The translations under genes were made by a program, and so were the position numbers. The notes under the pieces were generated by a model. That model made no database searches. It had not been told where the DNA came from and was given only the letters and a program-made list of their open reading frames with translations. DNA of 64,000 nucleotides from Parapedobacter defluvii (GTDB taxonomy: Bacteria; Bacteroidota; Bacteroidia; Sphingobacteriales; Sphingobacteriaceae): assembly GCF_014642075.1 (NCBI RefSeq), contig NZ_BMIK01000004.1, forward strand, positions 62,001-126,000. The letters run 5' to 3'. Below, piece by piece: positions 24,905 to 34,727 of the stretch (position 1 is the first letter of the stretch; the number at the start of each line of letters is the position of its first letter).

Positions 24905-24992
24905 TGGATAATGGATAATGGATAATGGATAATTGTCAACTGTCAACTATCAACTGTCAACTATCAACTGTCAACTATCAACTATCAATTAA
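24889..24992. repeat. Array of 7-base repeats between converging genes
   Basis: About fourteen 7-mers in register: first GATAATG/GATAGTG units, then GTCAACT/ATCAACT units, ending in AATTAATTAA. It begins within the last codons of the methyltransferase gene and ends at the phoH stop. A related short array is at 52722-52760. Confidence 0.85.
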
Positions 24993-26321
24993 TTAAAGCA
25001 GATCATTTGCCAGGTTGGCCAATTCACTCCGTTCACCCTTTTGTAACGTAACATGGGCATACAGGGGATGATTTTTCACATTCTCGATAAGGTAAGACAG
25101 CCCATTGCTTTCGGCATCAAGGTAGGGGGTATCGATTTGGTAGATATCACCTGTAAAGACGATTTTGGTGTGTTCACCCGCACGCGAAATGATGGTCTTG
25201 ATTTCATGCGGTGTCAGGTTCTGTGCCTCATCCACAATAAAGAAAATCTTGGTCAGCGTACGGCCCCGGATGAAAGCAAGCGGGGCGATGGCAATCTTTT
25301 CTGTTGCGATCAGCTCATCGATCTTTTCGAGCATCTTTTCATCGTCCGCATATTGTTCCTTGATAAAGCGGATGTTGTCCCATATAGGAGCCAAAAAAGG
25401 ATCGGTTTTGGATTTTGCATCTCCCGGCAGGAAACCGATTTCACGGTTGCTCAGCGGGATGACCGGCCGGGTGATGTAGATCTGTCGGTAGTTTTTGCGC
25501 TGCTCCAATGCACTTGCCAGCGCCAGCAAGGTCTTTCCCGTGCCGGCATTGCCCTGGATACTTACCAAGCGGATTGCCGGATCAAGCAACGCATGAAGTG
25601 CAAACGCCTGCTCGGGATTTCGCGGCTTGATCCGGAAAACAGGAGCCGTCGATACGGGCGTCAGGGTTTGCGAGCTTCTATGATAAAACGCATATAACGT
25701 CTTCCGGTTATGTCGGATGGCATAGAAATGGTTTGCTCCGATATGGTCCAGCGGTATATTCCCCACAGGTACGCTGGTTTTGTTCTTCAGCGTTTCAACG
25801 AGTTCATCGGGGAAATCGTTCCGTACCGTCTTACCGGTATAAAGCGCTTCCACGTTCTTGATCTTTCCGGTTTCATAATCCTCCGCAGGCAGGTTGAGTG
25901 CTTTAGCCTTCAAACGGAGGCAGATATCTTTGGATACCAGAACGACTTTCCGGTCCGGATTTTCTTCCATCAGAATGAGGGCCGCATTGATGATCTGGTG
26001 ATCGTACTTATCGTTGCCGAAAATCTTTTCCGCATCCATGCGCTGCGGTTTTCCCGAAAGGATCACCCGGAATTTACCCTTAGTCTGCCCATTGAGGTGT
26101 ACCCATTGGTTAATCAGCTTTTTGCGCGAAAGTTCGTCAATCAACCGGATAAAACCGCGTGCCTCAAAATTTCGGGTTTCATTGCCCCCCTTCATGTTGT
26201 CGAGCTCCTCCAACACCTGCACAGGAATCGCCACATCGTGCTCCTGAAAGTTGTTCAGCGCGTTGTGGTCATACAAAATGACAGATGTATCCAGAACAAA
26301 AATTTTACGGGATGCCGCCAT
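24993..26321 (-). CDS. PhoH-family ATPase with N-terminal PIN domain
   Basis: 442 residues. Residues 1-150 are a PIN nuclease-like domain (KIFVLDTSVILYDHNAL, with LEELDNMKGG and VVLVSKDICLRLKA). Residues 235-442 are the PhoH ATPase: IQGNAGTGKTLLALAS (Walker A, about 256), RPVIPLSNREIGFLPGD and FFIVDEAQNLTPHEIKTII (Walker B, about 362). PIN-PhoH proteins are RNA-acting helicase/nuclease candidates, related to mycobacterial PhoH2 and Bacillus YlaK. It is single. The 676-base gap upstream has no other gene. Confidence 0.92.
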   Translation of the reverse strand: MAASRKIFVLDTSVILYDHNALNNFQEHDVAIPVQVLEELDNMKGGNETRNFEARGFIRLIDELSRKKLINQWVHLNGQTKGKFRVILSGKPQRMDAEKIFGNDKYDHQIINAALILMEENPDRKVVLVSKDICLRLKAKALNLPAEDYETGKIKNVEALYTGKTVRNDFPDELVETLKNKTSVPVGNIPLDHIGANHFYAIRHNRKTLYAFYHRSSQTLTPVSTAPVFRIKPRNPEQAFALHALLDPAIRLVSIQGNAGTGKTLLALASALEQRKNYRQIYITRPVIPLSNREIGFLPGDAKSKTDPFLAPIWDNIRFIKEQYADDEKMLEKIDELIATEKIAIAPLAFIRGRTLTKIFFIVDEAQNLTPHEIKTIISRAGEHTKIVFTGDIYQIDTPYLDAESNGLSYLIENVKNHPLYAHVTLQKGERSELANLANDLL

Positions 26322-26997
26322 AGGTACCTGCTTGCTCCAATTGAAGACATAAAATTACTGTTTTTTCATTATTTCTAGGAGCGTAAACTAGAATTTAAGA
26401 AGAAAAGTGCAATACAGATCATCCGCATTTTGCGGTGCAGTGTGGATAATTATATCCACGTAAAATGTGTAAAACCTTATGCTTATGTTACGTAAAGATT
26501 ACTTAACCCAATGTTTCGGGACAAACAAAATGTGGATAACCCAAGCATTCTAGGTGGAAAACATGTTAATAAAATAACTCATTTTTTTCTTGGCACATAA
26601 GTATTTTGTTACTACCTTAGACAATATCAAGTACGAAGTTCTTTGAATCGCCCAAATGAGTATCCACAAACGAAGCAGTGCCAACAGGTAACTATTTCAG
26701 GATTACTTTAGCGATGGATTGGTTCCAAAGGTGTCATGCCGATGGAAGTTGCCAAATGCCCTGTAAAAGGGGTAGGCTCAATCAAAAACATACGCAGTGG
26801 GGTTGTTACTTTTCACTGTTCTCTACGGAGAAGGTATAAGGTAGCAAATGCATGATGGAATTGCGATGCCTTCCGTGCATACGCAAGGAACAAATGCCGA
26901 CAAAGATACTTGACTTGATACCTGAATTTTCAGCTACGGCTGTAATTAAGGTTAAAAACGGAAGGTTCAAATCGAAAGAAGAGGCCTTCCGTTTTTT
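26322..26997. other. 676-base gene-free region with DnaA-box-like sites
   Basis: No ORF of meaningful length or coding character on either strand. It holds two exact DnaA-box 9-mers TGTGGATAA (26451-26459 and 26531-26539), a facing ATATCCACG (26462-26470), and GTATCCACA (26660-26668). GTGGATA-ATTA-TATCCAC (26452-26469) is an exact inverted repeat. A possible plus-strand promoter, TTG-N20-TACCTTAG, lies at 26590-26620. The right half (26640-26940) is of higher GC and could be a non-coding RNA, but I match it to no known family. The region ends in a two-way terminator. Confidence 0.55.
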
Positions 26998-26999
26998 TT
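26955..26999. terminator. Hairpin terminator, usable on both strands
   Basis: AAAACGGAAGG (26955-26965) pairs with CCTTCCGTTTT (26985-26995) around a 19-base loop. Eight T follow on the plus strand (26992-26999) and five on the minus strand. It directly abuts the stop of the minus-strand gene at 26998, so it most likely ends that operon; it could also end a plus-strand RNA. Confidence 0.75.
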
Positions 27000-28122
27000 A
27001 TAGCTTCAGATCCGCCCATACGGGATAGTGATCCGATAGCTTAGCCTTGATGATCTGATACCGGGCTACCTTAAAATCTTTGCTGGCCAAAATGTAATCG
27101 ATCTGAAAATTGGGAAAATCCCCATTGTAGGTTACCCCCCAGCCCCGGCCTTTTTCGCGAAACGCATTTTGCAGACCAGACGATACGTTGCTCACCGCGT
27201 ATGACAAAGGGGTATCGTTGAAATCTCCCGCAATGAGATAGGGAATTTCACACTCCTGACTATGTTTCCGGAGCGCATCGGCTTGGTCACTACGGGCACT
27301 AAAGGCCCATTTCAGCCGTGCCCCGATACGCTTGGTGGATGCCGCGTCTTTCTCTAGGGTCTTCGCCGGGCTCTTGATGAATTCGTAATCTTCCTTTTGG
27401 AAACCGATGGAACGCAGGTGGACATTGTATACCCTGAAAATACGCCCTCCTTTATCAATATCTGCGTAAATCACCCGGTTCACACCGTGCTCATGGTTCG
27501 GGAGATAGCCCGATGCAACAATCGGATACCGGGAAAAGATCGCCAGGCCATACGCTTCGTAATCATTCTCTGCCGTGGGCAGAAAATAGTAATACGGCAT
27601 TCCCATCTCCCGTTCAAATGCCTTGGCCATCCGGTTCCTCCCCTTTTGCCGCGTATAGTATTCCTGGATACAGATGACATCGGGAGAGATGCTGTCCATC
27701 AACTGCATCGTTTCTTTCCGAATGGTCAGCTCGGTGTCCTCCTGCTCAAAGGTCCTGAAAAAATGAACGTTATAGGTAAGCAGCCGGATGTCGCTACTGT
27801 CACGTAAAACGATTTCCGACGCAGAAACCTTTGCATGGAATCCGAAATGCTTAGCCAGCGTACCCCATCCAATAAGGATTGCAAAAGCAGAAATTACGGC
27901 AAACTTTACCCGGCGAACCAGCCAGTAAATAATAAACAGTACGTTGATAAGCAGCAGGGGTAGGTAAGCGATGCCAAAAAAAGCAATCGGCCAGAACGCC
28001 TGAGGGTTAATGACAGGGGCTAGGTAACTTAACAGCAATCCCCCAACTGCAAAAAAATTAGTCCATAAAACAGATCTGCTGAAGAAGTTCAGTCGTTTTA
28101 ACCGGCGTGATTTCGCTGCCAT
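26998..28122 (-). CDS. Membrane-anchored endonuclease/exonuclease/phosphatase-family protein
   Basis: 374 residues. Three N-terminal membrane segments (about 18-38, 42-64, 72-92) precede an EEP domain with LTYNVHFFRT, VICIQEYY (metal Glu), YNVHLRS, IAGDFNDTP and IDYILASKDF ... SDHYPVW (catalytic His). The domain probably faces the periplasm. Substrate cannot be told; the family includes nucleases and phosphoesterases. Its ATG overlaps the rhomboid TGA by one base (TGATG). Confidence 0.87.
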   Translation of the reverse strand: MAAKSRRLKRLNFFSRSVLWTNFFAVGGLLLSYLAPVINPQAFWPIAFFGIAYLPLLLINVLFIIYWLVRRVKFAVISAFAILIGWGTLAKHFGFHAKVSASEIVLRDSSDIRLLTYNVHFFRTFEQEDTELTIRKETMQLMDSISPDVICIQEYYTRQKGRNRMAKAFEREMGMPYYYFLPTAENDYEAYGLAIFSRYPIVASGYLPNHEHGVNRVIYADIDKGGRIFRVYNVHLRSIGFQKEDYEFIKSPAKTLEKDAASTKRIGARLKWAFSARSDQADALRKHSQECEIPYLIAGDFNDTPLSYAVSNVSSGLQNAFREKGRGWGVTYNGDFPNFQIDYILASKDFKVARYQIIKAKLSDHYPVWADLKL

Positions 28123-29009
28123 CAGTATTCATTTTGTCCTTGCTTGCTGGCTTTGAACAAGGCTTCTTTTTCGGCTTTTGTCAGGCTGTCATAACCCGAC
28201 TGAGAAATTTTATCTAAAATGCGATCGATTACTTCCTGGTTTGGGACCAGCGGTTCTTCATGGGGTGGTGGTACATCGTTGCGTACTACGCGGAGTTTAC
28301 GCTTCCTACGCTCCCTTCCTCCTAATATACGGCTCCAATCCCGTCCGTTCTGCAGCCGTTTGATGTAAACGAAGCCGAATAGTGCTCCGCCGATATGGGC
28401 GATATTTCCGCCGGCGTTTAGCCCCCCCACGGCTAAAATAGCCAACGCTATAAACGCCAGTGCCAGGTATTTCAACTTGACATTGCCGAATAACAGCAGC
28501 CGGATGGTATAGTCCGGCAACAACGTTGCCGTGGCAAATACCACTGCACTCACGCTGGCCGAAGAACCGATCATAACCGTACGGTAAGCATCTGCGCGGA
28601 AGATAGGAATCAGGTTATACGCAAGCAGGTACAACGCACCACCTGCTAGACCGCCTGCAAGATAAACGAATGTGAGCTGCCTCTTTTTTAGGAAATCAAG
28701 AAAAATAATGCCCAGCCAAAATAGCCAGAGCATGTTAAAAAGGATATGGAACAGCCCCTGCTGCGTAAACATATACGTGCCGATTGTCCAGGGCCGGTAT
28801 AACCAATCCGACGCGGATGCCGGAAGTTGCAACCAGGAAATCACATAATCCGACAAGGGTATGCGCGTGATACCCAAAGCCGTAACCAGCGACAAAATGC
28901 CGAGCCCTAAAAATACCACGATGTTGATGGCAATCAATACGTACAACGGATTCCCGGAACGGAAAGCCTTGTGCCATAAATCGCCAATCCATGACCTCTT
29001 CATCGCCAT
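28122..29009 (-). CDS. Rhomboid-family intramembrane serine protease (first copy)
   Basis: 295 residues, six predicted membrane segments. The catalytic serine motif is GSSASVSAV (GxSx, about 147) and the catalytic His lies in NIAHIGGALFGF (about 212). A WLFWLGIIFLDFL segment follows the L1-like loop. The cytoplasmic tail (from about 225) is basic, then acidic. ATG 29003 is an alternative start. Rhomboids cut membrane proteins; the target is unknown. The second copy is encoded 63 bases upstream on the same strand. Confidence 0.88.
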   Translation of the reverse strand: MAMKRSWIGDLWHKAFRSGNPLYVLIAINIVVFLGLGILSLVTALGITRIPLSDYVISWLQLPASASDWLYRPWTIGTYMFTQQGLFHILFNMLWLFWLGIIFLDFLKKRQLTFVYLAGGLAGGALYLLAYNLIPIFRADAYRTVMIGSSASVSAVVFATATLLPDYTIRLLLFGNVKLKYLALAFIALAILAVGGLNAGGNIAHIGGALFGFVYIKRLQNGRDWSRILGGRERRKRKLRVVRNDVPPPHEEPLVPNQEVIDRILDKISQSGYDSLTKAEKEALFKASKQGQNEY

Positions 29010-29072
29010 ACTTCCTGATAAGAGTCGCTAATATATGAATTTTTTTTCTGAATCATTTTCCCCATCGAATCC

Positions 29073-29807
29073 TTACCAATAATTCGGCCGGCGGATTTTC
29101 CAGAACTTGATCAGCAGAAAACCTACCAGGGCTCCACCGATGTGCGCAAAATGCGCAATCGAACTACCGGTTCGGGAAATGCCCAAAAACAGCTCAATCA
29201 AAATCATCACCGGAATAAAATACTTCGCTTTGATGGGTACCGGCAGGAAAATCAGCATCAGGGGCGTATTCGGGAAAAGGTAGCCAAAAGCGATCAGCAA
29301 GCCGTAAATGGCTCCCGAAGCACCCACCATCGGCGTCGTGTATATCGAGCGGAGCGTCTGCCCTTCCGCTTCCGTCAGGCTTGAATTCACGCTTATGCTC
29401 TGCTGAATGACATCGACGTCCGCAATCAGCTGCCTGGCCGAAACGGAGTCGGCAATGCTATATACCTCCAGCGCCTGTACGCCGAACTGCAGTAACAGTG
29501 CCCCCAGCCCCGTAATCAAGTAATAGTTCAGGAAGCGTTTCGACCCCAGCACCTGCTCCAAAACCGGGCCGAACATGAACAACGCAAACATGTTGAAAAA
29601 GATATGCGTGAACCCTCCATGCATAAACATGTACGTGATAACCTGCCAGATGTGGAAGCCGGGAGAGTCCGGATAGTATACGCCAAACAATCGGTTTGCT
29701 CCCGGAAAAATAAGCGCACTGCCGACAAAACAGATGATATTAACAATCAATAGATTCTTGACAACGGGTGGTATTCCTGAAAACGGTGATGCGGTGTTGT
29801 TAAACAT
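29073..29807 (-). CDS. Rhomboid-family intramembrane serine protease (second copy)
   Basis: 244 residues. Catalytic Ser in VGASGAIYGLLIAFG (about 159) and His in SIAHFAHIGGALVGFLLIKFW (about 221). HGGFTHIFFNMFALFMFGP is the classical L1/segment-2 text with His and Asn of the oxyanion region. Compared with the other copy it lacks the long tail and has an extra hydrophilic stretch (about 112-145). The -7 box at 29818-29825 overlaps the mutL stop, so it can be transcribed on its own. Confidence 0.9.
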   Translation of the reverse strand: MFNNTASPFSGIPPVVKNLLIVNIICFVGSALIFPGANRLFGVYYPDSPGFHIWQVITYMFMHGGFTHIFFNMFALFMFGPVLEQVLGSKRFLNYYLITGLGALLLQFGVQALEVYSIADSVSARQLIADVDVIQQSISVNSSLTEAEGQTLRSIYTTPMVGASGAIYGLLIAFGYLFPNTPLMLIFLPVPIKAKYFIPVMILIELFLGISRTGSSIAHFAHIGGALVGFLLIKFWKIRRPNYW

Positions 29808-29817
29808 AATATTCTTT

Positions 29818-29825
29818 CAAAATTA
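29818..29825 (-). promoter_or_regulatory. -7 box overlapping the mutL stop
   Basis: TAATTTTG on the minus strand, 10 bases before the rhomboid ATG (29807). Confidence 0.45.
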
Positions 29826-31646
29826 GCGCTCAAACCGTTCAGACAGTTCTTGCAGTGTAAACGTAAGGATCACGGGTTTGCCACTCAATGACACGTTAGG
29901 CATCTCGCAGGCAAACAGCCGGTCAATCAATTCAGCCATATCATCTGTGGACAGTGCGGTGCCGGATTTAATAGCTGCGTGCCGCGCGAGGCTTCTGGCC
30001 AGTTTCTCCCGCTTTGGCAATTTTAAGGCGGCCTGGTTATTTTTGTAATCTTCCAGCAGCTGCTCCAACACCTGCCGCTCGCTCATGCCCGAGGTCAGGT
30101 CGGCCGGAATGCCCTCGACGACAAACGTATGTTTGCCGAACTCCCGGATCTGGAAACCCAGTGCCTGGATATCGGGCAATAAATCACTGATCAGTTGGAA
30201 GTCAGCCGCATTCAGTGTAACCGTCTGTGGGAACAGGCTCTGCTGGCTGGCACCCTTCCGGTTTTCCAGCTGCTGGCAAAACTGTTCAAACAGGATACGT
30301 TCGTGCGCAGCCTGCTGGTCAATCAAAATAAATCCCGAATGGATCTGCGACACGATGTACCGGTTGTGCAGCTGAAAAGGCTGCTTTTTTCCCGGTTGCG
30401 GCTGTTCTGCCGACAACTCTTCTTCATCCCTGTGGAGTCCAAGCTGGGTCGGCGCTTCTTTCTGTGAAATCTGGTACAACGTATCCCAGTTTTGCGGGAT
30501 CGGCGATGACTGTCTGCCGCCACCGGATTTCCCATTCTCAAATGGGTTGAAATCCGGATTAAACGTAATCGAGGGTGGCGTGATCTCCTCCAGCGGTTTC
30601 GGACGGATCATTTGGCTGAATCCGGTCTCCTGGTTAAAATCCAGGGTGGGTGTGATGTTATAACGCCCCAACGATCGTTTTACGGCCGATTGGATAATGG
30701 CATAGATCGCCCGTTCATCGGCGTATTTAATCTCCGTTTTCGTGGGATGGACGTTGATGTCGATCTTCGCCGGATCAATCTCGATAAACAGTACGTAGAG
30801 CGGATAGCTCTCGGGGGGCAGAATTTCTTCATACGCCTTCACCACCGCATGGTTAAGGTATGGGTCTTTCACAAAGCGGTTATTCACAAAAAAGAACTGC
30901 TCCCCCCGTGTTTTCTTCGCATATTCAGGCTTGCCGATAAACCCCCTGAGGTTGATGATGGTGGTTTCTTCTTCCACCGGTACAAGCCGCTGGTTATAAC
31001 TGTTACCAAAAATATGGACAATCCGTTGTTTGAGACTTTCGCCCGGCAGGTGAAACAGTTCGTTATCGTCGCTATGGAACGTAAAGAAAATGCGCGGATG
31101 TGCCAACGCCAGCCGTTGGAACTCATCCACGATGTGACGCATTTCCACGGGATTGCTTTTCAGAAAATTGCGCCTTGCCGGTATGTTGTAAAACAGGTTC
31201 TTGACGGCAATGCTGGTTCCTGCGGGAAGGGCTTCCGGCTCCTGCCGCACCACGTTCGAGCCTTCGATCTCTATAAGCGTACCCAATTCATCTTCCACGC
31301 GCCGCGTCTTCAGTTCTACATGCGCGATGGCCGCGATGGAGGCCAGGGCTTCTCCCCGGAATCCCATCGAACGGATGGCAAACAGGTCTTCCGCTTTCCG
31401 TATTTTTGAGGTAGCATGGCGCTCGAAACAGCGCCTTGCGTCAGTCACACTCATGCCGCAGCCGTTGTCGATCACCTGTATGAGCGATTTGCCCCCATCT
31501 CTCACGATGAGCCGGATTTTGTCGGCTCCCGCATCAATTGCATTCTCGATCAATTCCTTCACCGCCGATGCCGGGCGTTGCACCACTTCTCCCGCGGCAA
31601 TCTGGTTGGCCACGGCATCCGGCAAGAGTTGGATAACGTCTGACAT
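29823..31646 (-). CDS. mutL: DNA mismatch repair protein MutL
   Basis: 607 residues. N-terminal GHKL ATPase: ELIENAIDAGADKI, DNGCGM, RHATSKI and FRGEALASIAAI. The dimerisation domain is at the C-terminus. The endonuclease motif of MutL proteins outside E. coli, DQHA-x2-E-x4-E, reads DQQAAHERILFE here (about 424), with His replaced by Gln. The later CPHGRP motif appears as SLSGKP. Nicking activity may therefore be changed or absent. It lies 11 bases after uvrA on the same strand, so the repair genes probably share a transcript. Confidence 0.95.
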   Translation of the reverse strand: MSDVIQLLPDAVANQIAAGEVVQRPASAVKELIENAIDAGADKIRLIVRDGGKSLIQVIDNGCGMSVTDARRCFERHATSKIRKAEDLFAIRSMGFRGEALASIAAIAHVELKTRRVEDELGTLIEIEGSNVVRQEPEALPAGTSIAVKNLFYNIPARRNFLKSNPVEMRHIVDEFQRLALAHPRIFFTFHSDDNELFHLPGESLKQRIVHIFGNSYNQRLVPVEEETTIINLRGFIGKPEYAKKTRGEQFFFVNNRFVKDPYLNHAVVKAYEEILPPESYPLYVLFIEIDPAKIDINVHPTKTEIKYADERAIYAIIQSAVKRSLGRYNITPTLDFNQETGFSQMIRPKPLEEITPPSITFNPDFNPFENGKSGGGRQSSPIPQNWDTLYQISQKEAPTQLGLHRDEEELSAEQPQPGKKQPFQLHNRYIVSQIHSGFILIDQQAAHERILFEQFCQQLENRKGASQQSLFPQTVTLNAADFQLISDLLPDIQALGFQIREFGKHTFVVEGIPADLTSGMSERQVLEQLLEDYKNNQAALKLPKREKLARSLARHAAIKSGTALSTDDMAELIDRLFACEMPNVSLSGKPVILTFTLQELSERFER

Positions 31647-31657
31647 ACGCTGCGAAG

Positions 31658-34525
31658 TTACGAAAACGTCCCTACTCCGCGCATCTCCAGGGCAAGAAAA
31701 CGCGCGGTTTCGCTCCGCTCGCAGGCAACGAGGTCTTCCGGCGTACCGCTGAACAGGATTTCTCCGCCGCCGGCGCCGCCCTCCGGACCGAGATCGATCA
31801 CCCAGTCCGCCACCTTGATGACGTCCAGGTTATGCTCAATCACCAATACCGTGTTTCCACGGTCCACCAAACGGTTAAGCACGCCCAGCAGCACATTAAC
31901 GTCTTCAAAGTGAAGTCCCGTGGTCGGTTCATCCAGGATGTAAAAAGTTTGGCCCGTATCCTTTTTGGAAAGCTCCGTAGCCAGCTTTACCCGCTGCGCC
32001 TCGCCCCCCGAGAGGGTTACCGACGATTGCCCGAGCGTAAGATAACCCAGCCCGACATCCTGCAAGGTTTTTATTTTACGGTAAATCGAAGGAATTTTTT
32101 CGAAAAAGCTGACCGCCTCGTCAATGCGCATATCCAGCACGTCGGCGATGGATTTCCCCCGATAACGTACTTCCAGCGTCTCACGGTTGTAGCGTTTGCC
32201 ATTGCAGGTTTCGCAAGGTACCTGCACATCGGGCAGGAAATTCATTTCGATGACCTTCATCCCCGCTCCCTGGCAGGTCTCGCAGCGCCCACCCTTCACA
32301 TTGAAGGAAAAACGCCCCGGCTTATACCCCCGGATCTTGGATTCGGGCAGCTGCACAAACAACGCACGGATATCCGAAAAGACACCCGTATAGGTGGAGG
32401 GATTGGACCGCGGTGTACGCCCAATGGGGCTTTGGTCGATTTCGATCACCTTGTCGATGTGTTCCAGGCCTTCTATTTTTTTATAGGGCAGGGGCGCTTT
32501 CTTCGCCCGGAAGAAATGTCGGTTCAGAATGGGATACAACGTTTCCGTAATCAGACTGGATTTGCCGCTTCCGGAAACCCCCGTTACGAGCACGAGCTTC
32601 CCCAAGGGAAACTCCACGCTCACATTCCGCAGGTTGTTGCCTTTGGCTCCCGATAGCCGCAGGACGTGGCCGTTTCCTTCCCTGCGTTTTTCCGGCACGC
32701 GGATTTCCTTCCGGCCGTTTAGGTAGGCCGCGGTAAGCGTGTCGGCTTGTTTGATGTCATCCGGCTTGCCCTGCGCCACCACCAGCCCCCCATGCGCTCC
32801 CGCCGCGGGTCCCATGTCAATCACGTAATCGGCGTGAAGGATCATGTCTTTGTCGTGTTCCACCACGAGGACTGAGTTGCCGATATCCCGGAGGTTTTTG
32901 AGGGCCTTGATAAGCCGCTCATTGTCGCGCTGGTGCAGGCCAATGCTGGGTTCATCCAGGATGTACAGCACGTTGACCAACTGCGACCCGATTTGCGTAG
33001 CCAGCCGTATGCGTTGTGCCTCCCCGCCCGAAAGTGTCTTGGCCGTACGGTCCAGCGTCAGGTACGTAAGGCCTACATCCAGCAGGAATCCCAGCCTGGC
33101 GCGTATCTCTTTCAGGATTTCCGTGGCAATGATGGTTTGCCGTTCGTCCAGCCGTTGCTCCACATCCCGGAACCATCCGGCCAGCGCGGTGATGTCCATC
33201 ACCGCCAGTTCATGGATGTTCTGGCCGGCGATCTTGAAATGCAGCGATTCCTTTTTGAGCCGGGCACCGTGGCAGGCCGGACAGACTTTCTGCGCACGGT
33301 ATTCATCCAGGCTCTGCCCGTTTGATCCCAGGCGCTCGTTCTGGTCTTCCAGCATTTTGAAAAGTCCGTCAAAGGAAATCTTATAGTCCTTGGTGTTCCA
33401 GCTGCTGTAGGTTACCGGCACAACGACCTCTTCTTCCGCACCGTTGAGGAGAATATTCAACTGTTCATCCGTAAGCTTTTCGATGGGGGTGGTCAGTGAA
33501 AAGTCGTATTTTTTGGCTATCGCTTTGAGCACCTGGAAGTTCCACGTATCCCGGTATTCCCCCAGGGGAGCAAGACCCCCCTTCTGAATGCTGAGCTTCG
33601 GGTCGGGGATGACGGCATCGCGGTCTATTTCATACACATAACCCAGGCCGTCGCATTGTTCGCAGGCCCCGTAAGGCGAATTGAACGAGAAGGTGTTCGG
33701 TTGCGGTTCGTCGTAGGAAATGCCGGATTCCGCATCCATCAGGTAGCGGCTGTAAAAATATTCGTTATTGGCCTTGTCGCTGATTTTGATGATTCCTTTA
33801 GCAGCTTTCATCGCCTGCATCACCGAGGCATACAGGCGTTTCCGGTCTTTTTCCGAAACCTGTAGCCGGTCGATGACCATTTCAATATCATGGATCTTAT
33901 AGCGGTCCACCTGCATTTTGGGTACCAGATCCAACAACTCCCCATCTACCCGCACTTTCACATAGCCCTGTTTACGGATCTGTTCAAACAGTTCCCGGTA
34001 ATGGCCTTTGCGCCCTTTTACCACTGGCGCCAGCACGTTAATCGCCTGCCCGTCAAACTGCTGGATAATGCGGTCAACCACCTGGTCTTCCGACATCCGT
34101 TCCATTTTTTTTCCCGTCACGTAGGAATACGCTTCCCCCGCCCGGGCAAAAAGCAAGCGCATGAAATCGTATACTTCCGTAATCGTACCCACCGTCGAGC
34201 GCGGATTCTTGCTGGTGGTCTTCTGCTCAATGGAAATCACGGGACTGAGTCCCGATATCTTGTCAACATCCGGACGCTCCATGCCCCCGAGAAACTGCCG
34301 GCTGTACGCGCTGAATGTTTCCATGTACCGGCGCTGTCCTTCGGCGTAGATTGTATCGAACGCCAGGGAAGACTTTCCGCTGCCGCTCAATCCCGTAACG
34401 ACAACCAGTTCATTCCGGGGAAAACTTACATCAATGTCTCTGAGGTTATGTACGCGTGCGCCGAATACCTGTATTTCGCCACCTTCGTGGGATTCACCCG
34501 GATTGGGCGTCATTTGTTTCGTCAT
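31658..34525 (-). CDS. uvrA: Excinuclease ABC subunit A
   Basis: 955 residues, full length. The damage sensor of nucleotide excision repair. Two ABC modules: [14 protein letters not shown] (about 47) with [16 protein letters not shown] and [15 protein letters not shown], and [17 protein letters not shown] (about 645) with [16 protein letters not shown] and [11 protein letters not shown]. Zinc modules include [22 protein letters not shown] and [11 protein letters not shown]...[11 protein letters not shown]. Promoter at 34557-34587. mutL follows by 11 bases. Confidence 0.97.
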   Translation of the reverse strand: MTKQMTPNPGESHEGGEIQVFGARVHNLRDIDVSFPRNELVVVTGLSGSGKSSLAFDTIYAEGQRRYMETFSAYSRQFLGGMERPDVDKISGLSPVISIEQKTTSKNPRSTVGTITEVYDFMRLLFARAGEAYSYVTGKKMERMSEDQVVDRIIQQFDGQAINVLAPVVKGRKGHYRELFEQIRKQGYVKVRVDGELLDLVPKMQVDRYKIHDIEMVIDRLQVSEKDRKRLYASVMQAMKAAKGIIKISDKANNEYFYSRYLMDAESGISYDEPQPNTFSFNSPYGACEQCDGLGYVYEIDRDAVIPDPKLSIQKGGLAPLGEYRDTWNFQVLKAIAKKYDFSLTTPIEKLTDEQLNILLNGAEEEVVVPVTYSSWNTKDYKISFDGLFKMLEDQNERLGSNGQSLDEYRAQKVCPACHGARLKKESLHFKIAGQNIHELAVMDITALAGWFRDVEQRLDERQTIIATEILKEIRARLGFLLDVGLTYLTLDRTAKTLSGGEAQRIRLATQIGSQLVNVLYILDEPSIGLHQRDNERLIKALKNLRDIGNSVLVVEHDKDMILHADYVIDMGPAAGAHGGLVVAQGKPDDIKQADTLTAAYLNGRKEIRVPEKRREGNGHVLRLSGAKGNNLRNVSVEFPLGKLVLVTGVSGSGKSSLITETLYPILNRHFFRAKKAPLPYKKIEGLEHIDKVIEIDQSPIGRTPRSNPSTYTGVFSDIRALFVQLPESKIRGYKPGRFSFNVKGGRCETCQGAGMKVIEMNFLPDVQVPCETCNGKRYNRETLEVRYRGKSIADVLDMRIDEAVSFFEKIPSIYRKIKTLQDVGLGYLTLGQSSVTLSGGEAQRVKLATELSKKDTGQTFYILDEPTTGLHFEDVNVLLGVLNRLVDRGNTVLVIEHNLDVIKVADWVIDLGPEGGAGGGEILFSGTPEDLVACERSETARFLALEMRGVGTFS

Positions 34526-34556
34526 GTACCCTTACTAAAAATAATCACGTGGTACG

Positions 34557-34587
34557 CAAAATTAGATAAATTTGCCCTGATATGCAA
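34557..34587 (-). promoter_or_regulatory. Promoter of uvrA
   Basis: On the minus strand TTG (complement of 34585-34587), 20 bases, then TAATTTTG (34557-34564). Leader of about 27 bases before the ATG at 34525. I saw no LexA-type palindrome. Confidence 0.6.
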
Positions 34588-34666
34588 GTTCATCGGCCTT
34601 TCGCCCGCCGCTAAAGATAATGGTTTATCGGTGAAAACCGCCAAAAAAATACTAAAAATATTCGAC

Positions 34667-34694
34667 AAAAAAGCCCGGTAAGAGTTTACCGGGC
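34667..34694 (-). terminator. Terminator of the nif3-zinc ribbon operon
   Basis: On the minus strand GCCCGGTAA (34694-34686), loop ACTC, TTACCGGGC (34681-34673) and then six T. Perfect nine-pair stem, 33 bases after the zinc-ribbon gene stop. Confidence 0.9.
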
Positions 34695-34727
34695 CGACTG
34701 ATTTTTTTGTTAGGAGTGTCCTAATTA

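Noticed and set aside
26656-26691. 11-codon frame in the gene-free region
   Set aside because: Too short, no ribosome-binding context and no similarity I recognise.
26964-26975. GGTTCAAATC resembling a tRNA T-loop
   Set aside because: The flanks do not form a T stem and no D or anticodon arm precedes it; it is the loop of a terminator.
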